Below, piece by piece: positions 56,251 through 64,000 of a DNA stretch of 64,000 nucleotides (the stretch's first letter is position 1; every line of letters begins with the position of its first letter). Source of the stretch: Bacteroidota bacterium (GTDB taxonomy: Bacteria; Bacteroidota; Bacteroidia; Chitinophagales; Saprospiraceae); assembly GCA_030147525.1 (NCBI GenBank), contig JASBVF010000001.1:202649-266648 (forward strand), in the 5' to 3' direction. The translations under genes and the position numbers were made by a program. The notes under the pieces are model-generated. The model saw only the letters and a program-made list of their open reading frames with translations, had not been told where the DNA came from and searched no databases.

Positions 56251-57972
56251 ATGAAAAATGAAAAACAACTCCGCAGCAGGCAATGGTTTGGCAGCAACGA
56301 CAAAATGGGCTTCGTCCATCGGTCGTGGCTCCGAAACCAGGGCTACCCAGACGACTACTTCGAAGGCCGTCCGGTCATCGGTATCTGCAATACCTGGTCG
56401 GAACTGACGCCCTGCAACGGTCATCTGCGTGACTTTGCCGAAATCGTCAAAAAAGGAGTGCTTGAGGCGGGTGGTTTCCCGCTCGAATTTCCCGTGATGT
56501 CTTTGGGTGAAACCATCATGCGGCCGACGACCATGCTCTTCCGCAACCTCGCCAGCATGGATGTGGAAGAATCCATCCGTGCCAACCCGCTCGACGGAGT
56601 CGTGCTGCTTACAGGTTGCGACAAAACAACACCTTCAACGGTCATGGGCGCATGTAGCGTTGACCTGCCCACCATCGTTGTGCCCGGCGGGCCCATGCTC
56701 AGCGGGCGCTATCGGGGCGAACCCATCGGCTCCGGCTCTTTCAACTGGATTTTTAAGGAAAAAGAAAAAACCGGGGGGCTTACCGGGCTTGAGCTTCGGG
56801 AAGTTGAAACCTGTGCCGCCCGAAGCGCAGGTCACTGTAACACCATGGGCACCGCTTCGACGATGGCCACAATGGTGGAAGCCCTGGGCCTGACTTTGCC
56901 CGGCGCATCGGCCATCCCGGCCGTCGATTCCCGGAAAAAAGTGATGGCACAGCTTTCCGGCAGGCGCATCGTCGAAATGGTTCGGGAAGATTTGACCTTG
57001 TCGAAAATCCTGACCCGGCAAGCGTTTGAAAATGCCATCGTGGTGAATGCGGCGGTAGGCGGCTCAACGAACCTGATCATCCACCTGCTGGCCATAGCAG
57101 GCCGGATTGGCGTAGACCTTACGTTGGAGGATTTCGATAAAATTGGCAGCAAAATCCCGCTGCTCGTCAACCTGATGCCATCCGGCGGATACCTGATGGA
57201 AGACTTTTTTTATGCTGGCGGCTTGCCAGTCGTTTTAAAAGAATTAGAAAAAAAACTACATGGTAATGCGCTGACGGTTAACGGCAAAACAATTCGGGAG
57301 AACAACGCCGGGGCAGAATGTTTTGACCGAAAAATAATTGCAAATGTGGAAAACCCGGTGCAGCCTGAGGCGGGGATTGTCATTTTAAAAGGCAATCTTT
57401 GCGAGGAAGGCGCTGTCATAAAACCTTCCGCTGCAACTCCCTCACTCATGAAACACAGCGGCCGTGCGGTAGTCTTTGAAAATATGGAAGACTATCACGA
57501 GCGAATTGATAACCCTGACTTAGATATTGATGAAAACTGTGTGATCGTGCTGAAAGGTGTCGGGCCGAAAGGCTACCCTGGCATGCCGGAAGTCGGTAAC
57601 GTGGACCTGCCCGAAAAGCTCATTCTGAAAGGGGTGAGGGACATGGTCCGCATCTCCGACGGGCGTATGAGCGGCACCGCTTACGGTACGGTCGTACTGC
57701 ACGTTTCACCGGAATCTTCCGTTGGTGGTACCCTTGCCCTCGTCCAAAACGGGGACATTATTGAGCTGGATGTCGAAAACCGCCGCCTTCATCTCCACGT
57801 TCCTGACGATATTTTACAAAAAAGAAAAGCTGCCTGGAAAGCTCCGGAGCCAATGGCCAGCCGTGGCTGGGTGAGAATTTACCTCGATCATGTTGAACAG
57901 GCCCACAAGGGCGCTGACCTTGACATTCTGGTTGGAAAGTCCGGCGCTGAAGTAAGCCGGGATTTGCATTGA
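56251..57972 (+). CDS. IlvD/Edd family sugar-acid dehydratase (L-arabinonate-type)
   Basis: The 573-residue protein is an Fe-S dehydratase of the IlvD/Edd family. The cluster cysteines are expected at Cys55 (TPCNGHL), Cys123 (TGCDKTTPS) and Cys196 (AGHCNTMGTASTM). Other motifs are MSLGETIMRPTTM, GGSTNLIIHLLAIA and DGRMSGTAYGTVVLHVSPES. The opening RSRQWFGSNDKMGFVHRSW and the length match sugar-acid dehydratases (arabinonate, xylonate, fuconate) rather than dihydroxy-acid dehydratase of valine synthesis. It removes water from an aldonate to give a 2-keto-3-deoxy acid. No matching aldolase gene is in the window. Confidence 0.9.
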   Translation: MKNEKQLRSRQWFGSNDKMGFVHRSWLRNQGYPDDYFEGRPVIGICNTWSELTPCNGHLRDFAEIVKKGVLEAGGFPLEFPVMSLGETIMRPTTMLFRNLASMDVEESIRANPLDGVVLLTGCDKTTPSTVMGACSVDLPTIVVPGGPMLSGRYRGEPIGSGSFNWIFKEKEKTGGLTGLELREVETCAARSAGHCNTMGTASTMATMVEALGLTLPGASAIPAVDSRKKVMAQLSGRRIVEMVREDLTLSKILTRQAFENAIVVNAAVGGSTNLIIHLLAIAGRIGVDLTLEDFDKIGSKIPLLVNLMPSGGYLMEDFFYAGGLPVVLKELEKKLHGNALTVNGKTIRENNAGAECFDRKIIANVENPVQPEAGIVILKGNLCEEGAVIKPSAATPSLMKHSGRAVVFENMEDYHERIDNPDLDIDENCVIVLKGVGPKGYPGMPEVGNVDLPEKLILKGVRDMVRISDGRMSGTAYGTVVLHVSPESSVGGTLALVQNGDIIELDVENRRLHLHVPDDILQKRKAAWKAPEPMASRGWVRIYLDHVEQAHKGADLDILVGKSGAEVSRDLH

Positions 57973-58008
57973 AATGTTCGTCTGTGCGGCAGACACAAAG
58001 CTAAAACC

Positions 58009-59337
58009 ATGACAATACTTCTCCTTCTTCTCAGTGTTGTGCTCATCGTTTTTCTCACCGTCCGCTGGAAGGTGCATCCATTCATTGCGTTACTGCTTGT
58101 TGCCATTTTTTACGGTTTTGGCGCCGGGATGCCCATGCCGGATATCATCGCTTCCATCAATGGCGGCTTTGGGGATACCCTCGGAAAAATCGGGCTTATT
58201 ATCGTGCTGGGTGTCATCATCGGTGCTTTTCTGGAAAACTCCGGCGGCGCCTTTGCCCTGGCGGAAAAAGTGCTGAAGGTCATCGGTAAAAAACGGGTGC
58301 CAACAGCAATGGGTATCATCGGTTACATTGTATCCATCCCGGTTTTTGCCGATAGCGGGTTCATTTTGCTTTCACCCCTTAATAAAAGCCTGTCAAAAAA
58401 AGCAGGCATCACGCTGGCAGGTTCGGCCATTGCCCTGTCGCTGGGTCTGCTGGTCACTCACACCATGGTACCACCAACGCCCGGCCCGATTGCTGCGGCG
58501 GGAATTCTTGGCGCCGATGTCGGGTTGGTACTGGCTTTCGGGATTCCGGTAAGTGCGCTGGCGCTGGCAGCAGGGCTGTTTTTTGTAAAGAAATACGCTG
58601 CCAAAACCTGGATTGACCCCAACCCGGATATCAGCGAGGCGGAAATCAGCAGCAGGCTGAAAGATGCGCCCGGCGCTGTGAAGTCTTCCCTGCCCATCAT
58701 GGTGCCCATCGTTTTAATTGTATTGAAATCTGTACTCGCTTCGAGTGTCAGCGAGGATGCGGGGTGGATGAAGTTCATTAATTTTTTGGGGGAGCCGGTC
58801 ATTGCCTTGCTCATTGGCATGTTCCTGTCGTTTTTGTTGCCGAAGAAATTTGATAAAAACATGCTGGCCACCACTGGTTGGGTCGGCAAGGCCATGAGCG
58901 ATGCGGCTTCCATCATCCTGATAACCGGGGCTGGAGGTATTTTTGGTAAAATATTGCAAAATTCCGGAATCGCTGACTCGCTGGGTGAGGCTTTATCTGG
59001 TATAAACCTCAGTCTTTGGCTACCCTTCCTGATTGCGGCAGCCATCAAAACGGCGCAAGGTTCATCCACTGTTGCGCTGATCACGGCTGCCTCGATCATG
59101 TCGCCGTTGATGATGACCCTGGGTTTTGAAACGGAAATAGAAAAGGCTTTGGTAGTGCTGGCGATCGGCGCCGGTTCGGCGGTAGTTTCGCATGCAAATG
59201 ACAGTTTTTTCTGGGTGGTCACTCAAATGTCAGGAATGGATGTAAAAACCGGATACCGGCTGCAAAGTTTGGGAACATTCGTGATTGGGACTTCAGCGGC
59301 TGCGCTTTTGTTTTTGAGTTACCTGCTGGCAGGGTGA
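58009..59337 (+). CDS. Gluconate permease family transporter (GntP)
   Basis: The 442-residue membrane protein has about 12 helices and GntP family motifs: FIALLLVAIFYGFGAGMPMP, GGFGDTLGKIGLIIVLGVII, FLENSGGAFALAEKVL, SIPVFADSGFILLSPL, HTMVPPTPGPIAAAGILGAD, AIKTAQGSSTVALITAAS and HANDSFFWVVTQMSGM. It imports gluconate or related sugar acids with protons. It lies 36 bases after the dehydratase gene, which suggests that aldonates are substrates of the operon. The gene ends the operon; a long leader region follows. Confidence 0.93.
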   Translation: MTILLLLLSVVLIVFLTVRWKVHPFIALLLVAIFYGFGAGMPMPDIIASINGGFGDTLGKIGLIIVLGVIIGAFLENSGGAFALAEKVLKVIGKKRVPTAMGIIGYIVSIPVFADSGFILLSPLNKSLSKKAGITLAGSAIALSLGLLVTHTMVPPTPGPIAAAGILGADVGLVLAFGIPVSALALAAGLFFVKKYAAKTWIDPNPDISEAEISSRLKDAPGAVKSSLPIMVPIVLIVLKSVLASSVSEDAGWMKFINFLGEPVIALLIGMFLSFLLPKKFDKNMLATTGWVGKAMSDAASIILITGAGGIFGKILQNSGIADSLGEALSGINLSLWLPFLIAAAIKTAQGSSTVALITAASIMSPLMMTLGFETEIEKALVVLAIGAGSAVVSHANDSFFWVVTQMSGMDVKTGYRLQSLGTFVIGTSAAALLFLSYLLAG

Positions 59338-59954
59338 ATTCTATACTTAAAAATGGCCTGCCGGTAGAGAGTGGATGCAGTTTTAGAACTGGTTTATTGC
59401 TTGATACAAGGGTGGATTGGTTATTTTTTAAAAAATTTCTTTTGAGGTGTATAATTTTTTTTGATTCCGGTGGATTAGCAGAAAGCCGGAAAAATAGGCC
59501 TGGTTATCCGGCAAAGTGGGGTGTTTGTAGTAGTATTGTCGTAGTTAAATATTGAGAAAGAGGGGTAATGACGAAGAGAGTAACAATAAATGATTAGTTT
59601 AATTTTCATTTAAATTGTTCGCTATTTTGTTTTTTTTTCAGAATAATGATTAAAAAAAGGAAGAATTTTCGAAATTCGCTTTTAAAATCAGGATAGAACT
59701 AAATGGTATGAAACTTTCGACTGCTTGTGAGGTAGTGTATTGCTACCTGCTCCTTTATTCAAAGCCTTCGGTGTTTCTTCTTTCCAAAAAGTTATTCCTG
59801 CCGCCTAATTTCTTTCACCTTTCACAAATAAAACATGCGGAAGTATTGCATGTAATAACCGAAAAGAAAATTACCAGTCTGTGAGTAACGGACGGTCAAG
59901 ATTTGTGCCCTATCCGAAAAGTAATCTTAAAGCGGTTTGATACTGCCAAATAAC

Positions 59955-60007
59955 GCCTGTTAGCGAATTGATACCGGGAGCTAAGTCCCGGTGTTTCCAA
60001 TTCAGGC
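59955..60007 (+). other. Nested RNA structure in the susC leader
   Basis: GCCTG (59955-59959) pairs with CAGGC (60003-60007), and AATTG (59966-59970) with CAATT (59998-60002). Inside, ACCGGGA (59973-59979) pairs with TCCCGGT (59986-59992) around GCTAAG. One side bulges six bases. The three stacked stems look like a structured RNA rather than a terminator. No known riboswitch consensus was recognised. Confidence 0.55.
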
Positions 60008-60128
60008 ACCTTCTAAAGTCCGGATGAAGGAAGCTTTAATAGTTTGGTATTCTGCCTGTAGTTGGAGCTTAACACTTCAATTTAAACGAAAAATTTATGG
60101 AAAATTCAACTTACTCTTTTATCAATCA

Positions 60129-60167
60129 AGCACCTCCTTAAGGGTGAAAACCCTCGAAGAAGGTGCT
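60129..60167 (+). other. Double-stem hairpin with GAAA loop before the susC start
   Basis: An outer stem AGCACCT/AGGTGCT is joined through a small internal loop to an inner stem AGGGT/ACCCT, capped by the tetraloop GAAA (a stable GNRA type). It ends 32 bases before the ATG at 60200, so it lies in the mRNA leader and could affect translation. Confidence 0.65.
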
Positions 60168-60199
60168 ATTAATTAACTAACATTTAATTTTAAACAAGT

Positions 60200-63100
60200 A
60201 TGAAACAGAAACATTTATCTAAAATCAAAGGGCTTTTCGACCTACTCCGTCCTGGAGGTGTCACCCTGCTTTTGATGCTTGGATTTGCTGTTAGTGCTAT
60301 CGCTCAATCTGTAACGGTAAGCGGTAACGTAACAGACGAGACAGGCCTTGGTTTACCGGGTGTAAACATCCTGGTGCAGGGTACCTCTACCGGAACCATC
60401 ACGGATATTGATGGAAACTATGAGCTGAGAACTGAAAAAGGCAAGACGCTTGTCTTTTCATTCACAGGTTACACTACTCAAAATGTGGTGGTTGGCGACA
60501 ACCCCCGCATCAATGTCTCCCTGAAGCCGGACGCTCAGGTGTTGGGTGAAATCGTTGTAACGGGTTACACTGCTCAACAGAAGAGAGACCTGACTGGTGC
60601 AGTCGGTACTGTGGACACGAAGGATCTGACTGCGATTCCAAGCAGCAACGTTACTGCTCAGTTGCAGGGACGTGTATCCGGTGTCACCGTATCCGGTGAC
60701 GGACGCCCGGGTGCCGTTGCGAAAGTGAGGATCAGGGGATTCTCTTCTTTCACAGGCGCCAACGATCCGCTTTATGTTGTAGATGGTGTTCCTACCCAGG
60801 ACATTTCTACGCTGAACCCGAATGATATTGAGTCAGTATCCGTATTGAAAGATGCGGGAGCTGCTTCGATTTACGGTTCACGTGCAGCCAACGGTGTTGT
60901 TTTGATTACCACAAAAAGAGGACAAAGCTCCGGTGTTAAGGTTAGCTACGACATGTACGTCGGCAACCAGAACCCTGGCAAAGGCGATCAGAACCTGCTC
61001 AGCACGCAGGAGTATGCTGACTTACAGTGGCTGGTGTACCGGAACGACGGAACGGACGAAACGCACCCGCTATATGGTCCATCCACAAATCCTGCTCCGA
61101 CGCTTCCTTCCTGGGCAGCCAATACGGACTGGTGGGATGTACTCACTCGCAATGCTTTAATTACTAACCATGATATCTCCTTCTCAGGAGGTAATGAAAA
61201 TGCCCGTTTTTATGCTGGTTTGAACTACTTTAACCAGGAAGGTATCGTGATCAATAACTTCTCCGAGCGGTATTCTGCACGGGTGAACTCCGAGTTTAAA
61301 ATGGCTAACGGCCGCCTCACACTCGGCGAGAATCTTACGGTGACCGGCCGCAAAGGGAATGGCATCTCCGGTAACGGTGCGGAAGCCAGCCCACTTTCTG
61401 AAGGTCTCTACCGCGCACAGCCGATCGTGCCACACGTTATCACTACTCCTATCGAAGGCGTGACGCATGATTTCGAGCCTGGCGATTTTGGCGGAACGGG
61501 TATTGCTCCAAGATTGGGGAATGCACGTAACATTTACGCTCGCCAGGTACGGGACAGAGAAGACCGTCAGACTGATGTTCGTCTGTTGGGTTCAACTTAT
61601 CTTGACCTGAAGATCATTGATGGTCTGAATGCAAGAACTACTTTCGGTGGTACTTTCCAAAATGGCTATAACACAGACTGGACAGGCGCTACTTATGAAA
61701 ACGCCGAGAACATCGGAACTTCAGCCTACAACGAAAACAGCTACTACAATGCTGACTGGGTTTGGACCAACACCCTGACTTTTGACAGAAACTTTGGTGC
61801 AAACAGAATTCTTGCCGTAGCAGGTTACGAATCAGTTAAGTACGGAATCGGAAGAGGTGTTTCTTCTACCAGAGCCGGTTACTTCTCAACTGACCCGGCG
61901 TTCAGAACTGTGAGCAACGGTGCTCAGATTACCAGCGCTACTTCTTACTTCATCACACCTACTACGCTTGCTTCTACTTTCCTGCGGGCTGACTACTCTT
62001 ACAACAACCGGTACTACCTGAGTGCAACGATCAGAAGAGATGGTTCTTCCCGTTTTGGTGAGGACTATAAGTATGGTACTTTTCCATCTGTTTCAGGTGG
62101 TGTGAGGGTTAGCGATTTCATTGCCGGTGCTGATTTCCTTTCTGATCTGAAGATCCGGGGTGGATACGGTACCATGGGTAACCAGCTTCCTGTTAATCCA
62201 AGCAACCAGTTCTCTCTCTTCGGTGGAGATCCCGGTAGCTCTAACTATGACTTGAATGGCTCAGGCTCGTCCTCCGTTCAAGGTTTCAGACCTACCCGTA
62301 TCGGTAACTTAGACACTCGTTGGGAAACGCAAACAACTACCAACATCGGTTTTGATGCAAGCATGTTCAACAGCAAGTTGCAGCTTTCTTTTGACTACTA
62401 CCAGAAGTCAGCTTCTGACCTTCTTGTTGTGGTTCCATTGCCTGATATCTATGGCGATGCTGCTGCTCCTGCACGTAACGTCGGTGAAATCAAGAACTCA
62501 GGTATTGACCTTCAGCTGGACTACCGTACAAAACTGACCAGCGACCTGAGCCTGGATGCTACCCTTACTTTTACGACTTACAAAAACGAAATCATCAAGT
62601 TCACAGATGATATTGATTTCTTCTCTTCTTCCTTCGGCGACACTCGTATCGGTGCTTTCAACAGAAACGAAGTGGGTCACTCTATCTCTGAGTTCTTTGG
62701 CTACCAGGTACTGGGCTTGTTCCAAAGTCAGGCTGATGTGGATGGATCTCCGACACAGGACGGTGCTGAGCCAGGATTTTTCAAATTCGCTGACATCGAT
62801 GGTGATGGTGAAATTACACCTGACGACCGTACCTACATCGGTAACCCGAACCCTGACTTTACTTATGGCTTGAACCTGGCCCTTAACTACAAAGGTTTTG
62901 ACCTGTCAGCTTTCTTCTTTGGTTCACAAGGAAACGAAATCTTCAACTACAACAGATGGTGGCTGGATTTCTGGCCTTCTTTCCAGGGGCAGAAAAGCCA
63001 AAACCTGCTGTACAACAGCTGGACGCCTAATAATACAGACGCTACCACGCCGAAGGCTTCCAACAAGTCGAACTTCTCTACCAACACACAGTCAACCAGC

Positions 63101-63355
63101 TACTATGTCGAAGACGGTTCTTTCTTCCGTTTGAGAACATTACAGCTTGGTTATACTTTGCCGGCAGACACTTTCAAAGGTATTGGCCTGGGTAGTGCGA
63201 GAATTTACGTGCAGGGTACTAACCTGTTCACTGTAACTAATTACTCCGGTCTCGATCCTGATGTCAACAACGGTGGCGATGCTGCATTTGGAGTTGACCT
63301 TGGTAACTATCCATTGGTGCGTCAGTACCTTGTTGGGCTTCATGTTGGGTTTTAA
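60200..63355 (+). CDS. SusC/RagA-type TonB-dependent outer-membrane receptor
   Basis: The 1051-residue protein begins with a long signal peptide (GGVTLLLMLGFAVSAIAQ). A carboxypeptidase-regulatory-like domain follows (about 37-120; VSGNVTDETGLGLPGVNILV, GTITDIDGNYEL), then the SusC signature and TonB plug (VVTGYTAQQKRDLTGAVGTV, LQGRVSGVTVSG, VRIRGFSSF, DPLYVVDGVP, DAGAASIYGSRAANGVVLITTK). A 22-strand barrel ends in QYLVGLHVGF. It transports oligosaccharides or peptides across the outer membrane with energy from TonB, working with the SusD lipoprotein encoded 24 bases downstream. The ligand cannot be deduced. A structured leader precedes it. Confidence 0.96.
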   Translation: MKQKHLSKIKGLFDLLRPGGVTLLLMLGFAVSAIAQSVTVSGNVTDETGLGLPGVNILVQGTSTGTITDIDGNYELRTEKGKTLVFSFTGYTTQNVVVGDNPRINVSLKPDAQVLGEIVVTGYTAQQKRDLTGAVGTVDTKDLTAIPSSNVTAQLQGRVSGVTVSGDGRPGAVAKVRIRGFSSFTGANDPLYVVDGVPTQDISTLNPNDIESVSVLKDAGAASIYGSRAANGVVLITTKRGQSSGVKVSYDMYVGNQNPGKGDQNLLSTQEYADLQWLVYRNDGTDETHPLYGPSTNPAPTLPSWAANTDWWDVLTRNALITNHDISFSGGNENARFYAGLNYFNQEGIVINNFSERYSARVNSEFKMANGRLTLGENLTVTGRKGNGISGNGAEASPLSEGLYRAQPIVPHVITTPIEGVTHDFEPGDFGGTGIAPRLGNARNIYARQVRDREDRQTDVRLLGSTYLDLKIIDGLNARTTFGGTFQNGYNTDWTGATYENAENIGTSAYNENSYYNADWVWTNTLTFDRNFGANRILAVAGYESVKYGIGRGVSSTRAGYFSTDPAFRTVSNGAQITSATSYFITPTTLASTFLRADYSYNNRYYLSATIRRDGSSRFGEDYKYGTFPSVSGGVRVSDFIAGADFLSDLKIRGGYGTMGNQLPVNPSNQFSLFGGDPGSSNYDLNGSGSSSVQGFRPTRIGNLDTRWETQTTTNIGFDASMFNSKLQLSFDYYQKSASDLLVVVPLPDIYGDAAAPARNVGEIKNSGIDLQLDYRTKLTSDLSLDATLTFTTYKNEIIKFTDDIDFFSSSFGDTRIGAFNRNEVGHSISEFFGYQVLGLFQSQADVDGSPTQDGAEPGFFKFADIDGDGEITPDDRTYIGNPNPDFTYGLNLALNYKGFDLSAFFFGSQGNEIFNYNRWWLDFWPSFQGQKSQNLLYNSWTPNNTDATTPKASNKSNFSTNTQSTSYYVEDGSFFRLRTLQLGYTLPADTFKGIGLGSARIYVQGTNLFTVTNYSGLDPDVNNGGDAAFGVDLGNYPLVRQYLVGLHVGF

Positions 63356-63379
63356 TTAAATTAAATCAAAAAGTAAAAA

Positions 63380-64000
63380 ATGAAAAGAATTAATATCAAA
63401 TTGATAATCATAGGGCTTGTTCTGACTTTGCCCTTTTCCTGCAAGGAGGAGTTTCTTGAAATCACGCCAAACGGATCTCTCGATGCTAATATCCTTGCTA
63501 CCAGAGATGGTGTGGACAACCTCCTCGTTGGGGCGTACTCCATGATCGATGGCGTATCTTCCCAAGGTTTTGGCTGGGAGTCTGCTTCCTCTAACTGGGT
63601 ATTTGGAAGTATCCGTGGAATGGAAGCCAACAAAGGTACGGATTCAGGTGACCAGCCTGACATCAACCCAATCCAGACTTACACCGAAACATCGACCAAC
63701 CCTTATCTTGCTGTTAAGTGGGGTTCTGTTTACGAAGGTATTTCCCGTTGCAATGAAGCGCTCAAGATTCTTGCAGTAGCAGAAGAAAGAGGGACCGTTA
63801 GTGCCGAAGATGCAGACTCCTTCCGCCGCCAGGCTCGCACACTGCGTGGCTTTTATCATCTGGAGGCCTGGAGAATGTGGGAGAAGGTCGTTTACGTAGA
63901 TGAAACTACAGATTTGGAAACAGCAACCAACCAGGAAGATGTCCGTGCCAAGATTTTGGCTGACCTTGAAGCCGGTGTTGCCCTTCCGAATGACATGGGA
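63380..64000 (+). CDS. SusD/RagB-type nutrient-binding lipoprotein, 5' part
   Basis: The gene starts at 63380 and continues beyond the window; 207 codons are visible. A lipobox with Cys21 (IIIGLVLTLPFSCKEEF) is followed by the SusD opening EFLEITPNGSLD. Helical TPR-like parts then show VDNLLVGAYSMIDG, WGSVYEGISRCNEALKIL, FRRQARTLRGFYHLEAWRMW and the KILADLEAGVALP helix. SusD proteins cap the SusC barrel on the cell surface and bind the glycan. No stop or frameshift is seen in the visible part. The pairing and 24-base spacing support one operon with the SusC gene. Confidence 0.93.
   Translation, partial: MKRINIKLIIIGLVLTLPFSCKEEFLEITPNGSLDANILATRDGVDNLLVGAYSMIDGVSSQGFGWESASSNWVFGSIRGMEANKGTDSGDQPDINPIQTYTETSTNPYLAVKWGSVYEGISRCNEALKILAVAEERGTVSAEDADSFRRQARTLRGFYHLEAWRMWEKVVYVDETTDLETATNQEDVRAKILADLEAGVALPNDMG

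Larger units (their letters stand above)
59338..60199. other. Long 5' region of the susC-like gene with structured leader
   Basis: The 862-bp gap is AT-rich. It holds a hairpin at 59730-59748 (AGGTAG/CTACCT) and the two better structures at 59955-60007 and 60129-60167. No convincing gene is present; the few short frames have unlikely composition. It probably contains the promoter and leader of the SusC gene. Confidence 0.5.

Noticed and set aside
59955..60007. Known riboswitch (cobalamin, TPP or SAM)
   Set aside because: None of the conserved cores of these classes could be found; only the stems are certain.
59991..60176. A 61-codon open frame before the susC gene
   Set aside because: Composition is unlike neighbouring genes, it runs through the GAAA hairpin, and it has no recognisable motif.

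Overview
The window is chromosomal DNA from a Bacteroidota species, most likely a free-living member of the Saprospiria/Cytophagia side of the phylum. Supporting signs are type IX secretion (T9SS) sorting domains, the gliding lipoprotein GldH, a SusC/SusD pair, a Porin_10 outer-membrane protein, a fused DAHP synthase-chorismate mutase, many SPII lipoproteins, and promoters of the TAnnTTTG type. Base composition looks roughly balanced (my impression, not computed). There is no phage, insertion sequence, CRISPR array or rRNA. The species assignment is inference.

Layout. 1-9.1 kb: the C-terminal end of a T9SS cargo protein, an NAD-dependent epimerase, DAHP synthase/chorismate mutase, a Tat-exported TIM-barrel isomerase, tRNA-Ser(CGA), and a minus-strand run of an ECF42-like sigma factor, a BNR-repeat secreted protein and an alpha-L-fucosidase. 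9.3-15.8 kb: a DUF5916 outer-membrane protein, CsaA, a one-protein hybrid two-component system ending in an AraC domain, and a glycine-zipper protein. 16-22.7 kb: a metzincin-type metalloprotease, a small GldM-C-like protein, a LytS/LytTR pair followed by an AlkB-type alkane monooxygenase, and GldH. 22.7-33.3 kb: a GH57/DUF3536 enzyme, an M1 aminopeptidase, RodA, a beta-barrel protein, a glucosaminidase with LysM domains, a PIN/NYN-like protein and ribosome recycling factor. 33.4-43.3 kb: a DUF1080 hydrolase with a Gfo/Idh/MocA oxidoreductase, a RidA protein, Porin_10, two related outer-membrane proteins around a methyltransferase, a two-domain glycosyltransferase, and a VapBC-like pair. 43.4-52.3 kb: RecR, pyruvate dehydrogenase E2, a CoA-binding protein, a membrane MutS-like ATPase, FKBP, NAD synthetase, a dienelactone hydrolase and an AlkA-type glycosylase. 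52.4-64 kb: a sugar operon (SDR, xylulokinase, xylose isomerase, IlvD/Edd dehydratase, GntP permease), then a long structured leader and a SusC/SusD pair that runs off the window.

How the genes work together. Polysaccharide capture (SusC/D, fucosidase, BNR protein, DUF1080/Gfo pair) feeds sugar and aldonate catabolism (XylA/XylB, dehydratase, GntP). Two signalling modules (hybrid two-component regulator, LytS/LytTR) and a sigma factor are spread among them. Housekeeping genes (frr, recR, nadE, rodA, pdhC, aroG-like) are interleaved.

The feature that gene content does not explain is a set of short tandem arrays of 7- or 8-bp words, usually four to six degenerate copies. They lie between genes (11.5, 19.2, 29.5, 34.2, 35.4, 47.9 and 51.6 kb) and inside coding regions (37.1, 40.8, 40.9 and 41.2 kb). 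Several intergenic ones are paired with an inverted array across a 12-16 nt spacer. Two further perfect inverted repeats (22.1 and 45.6 kb) have the same arm and spacer sizes. I regard this as the most novel observation in the window.
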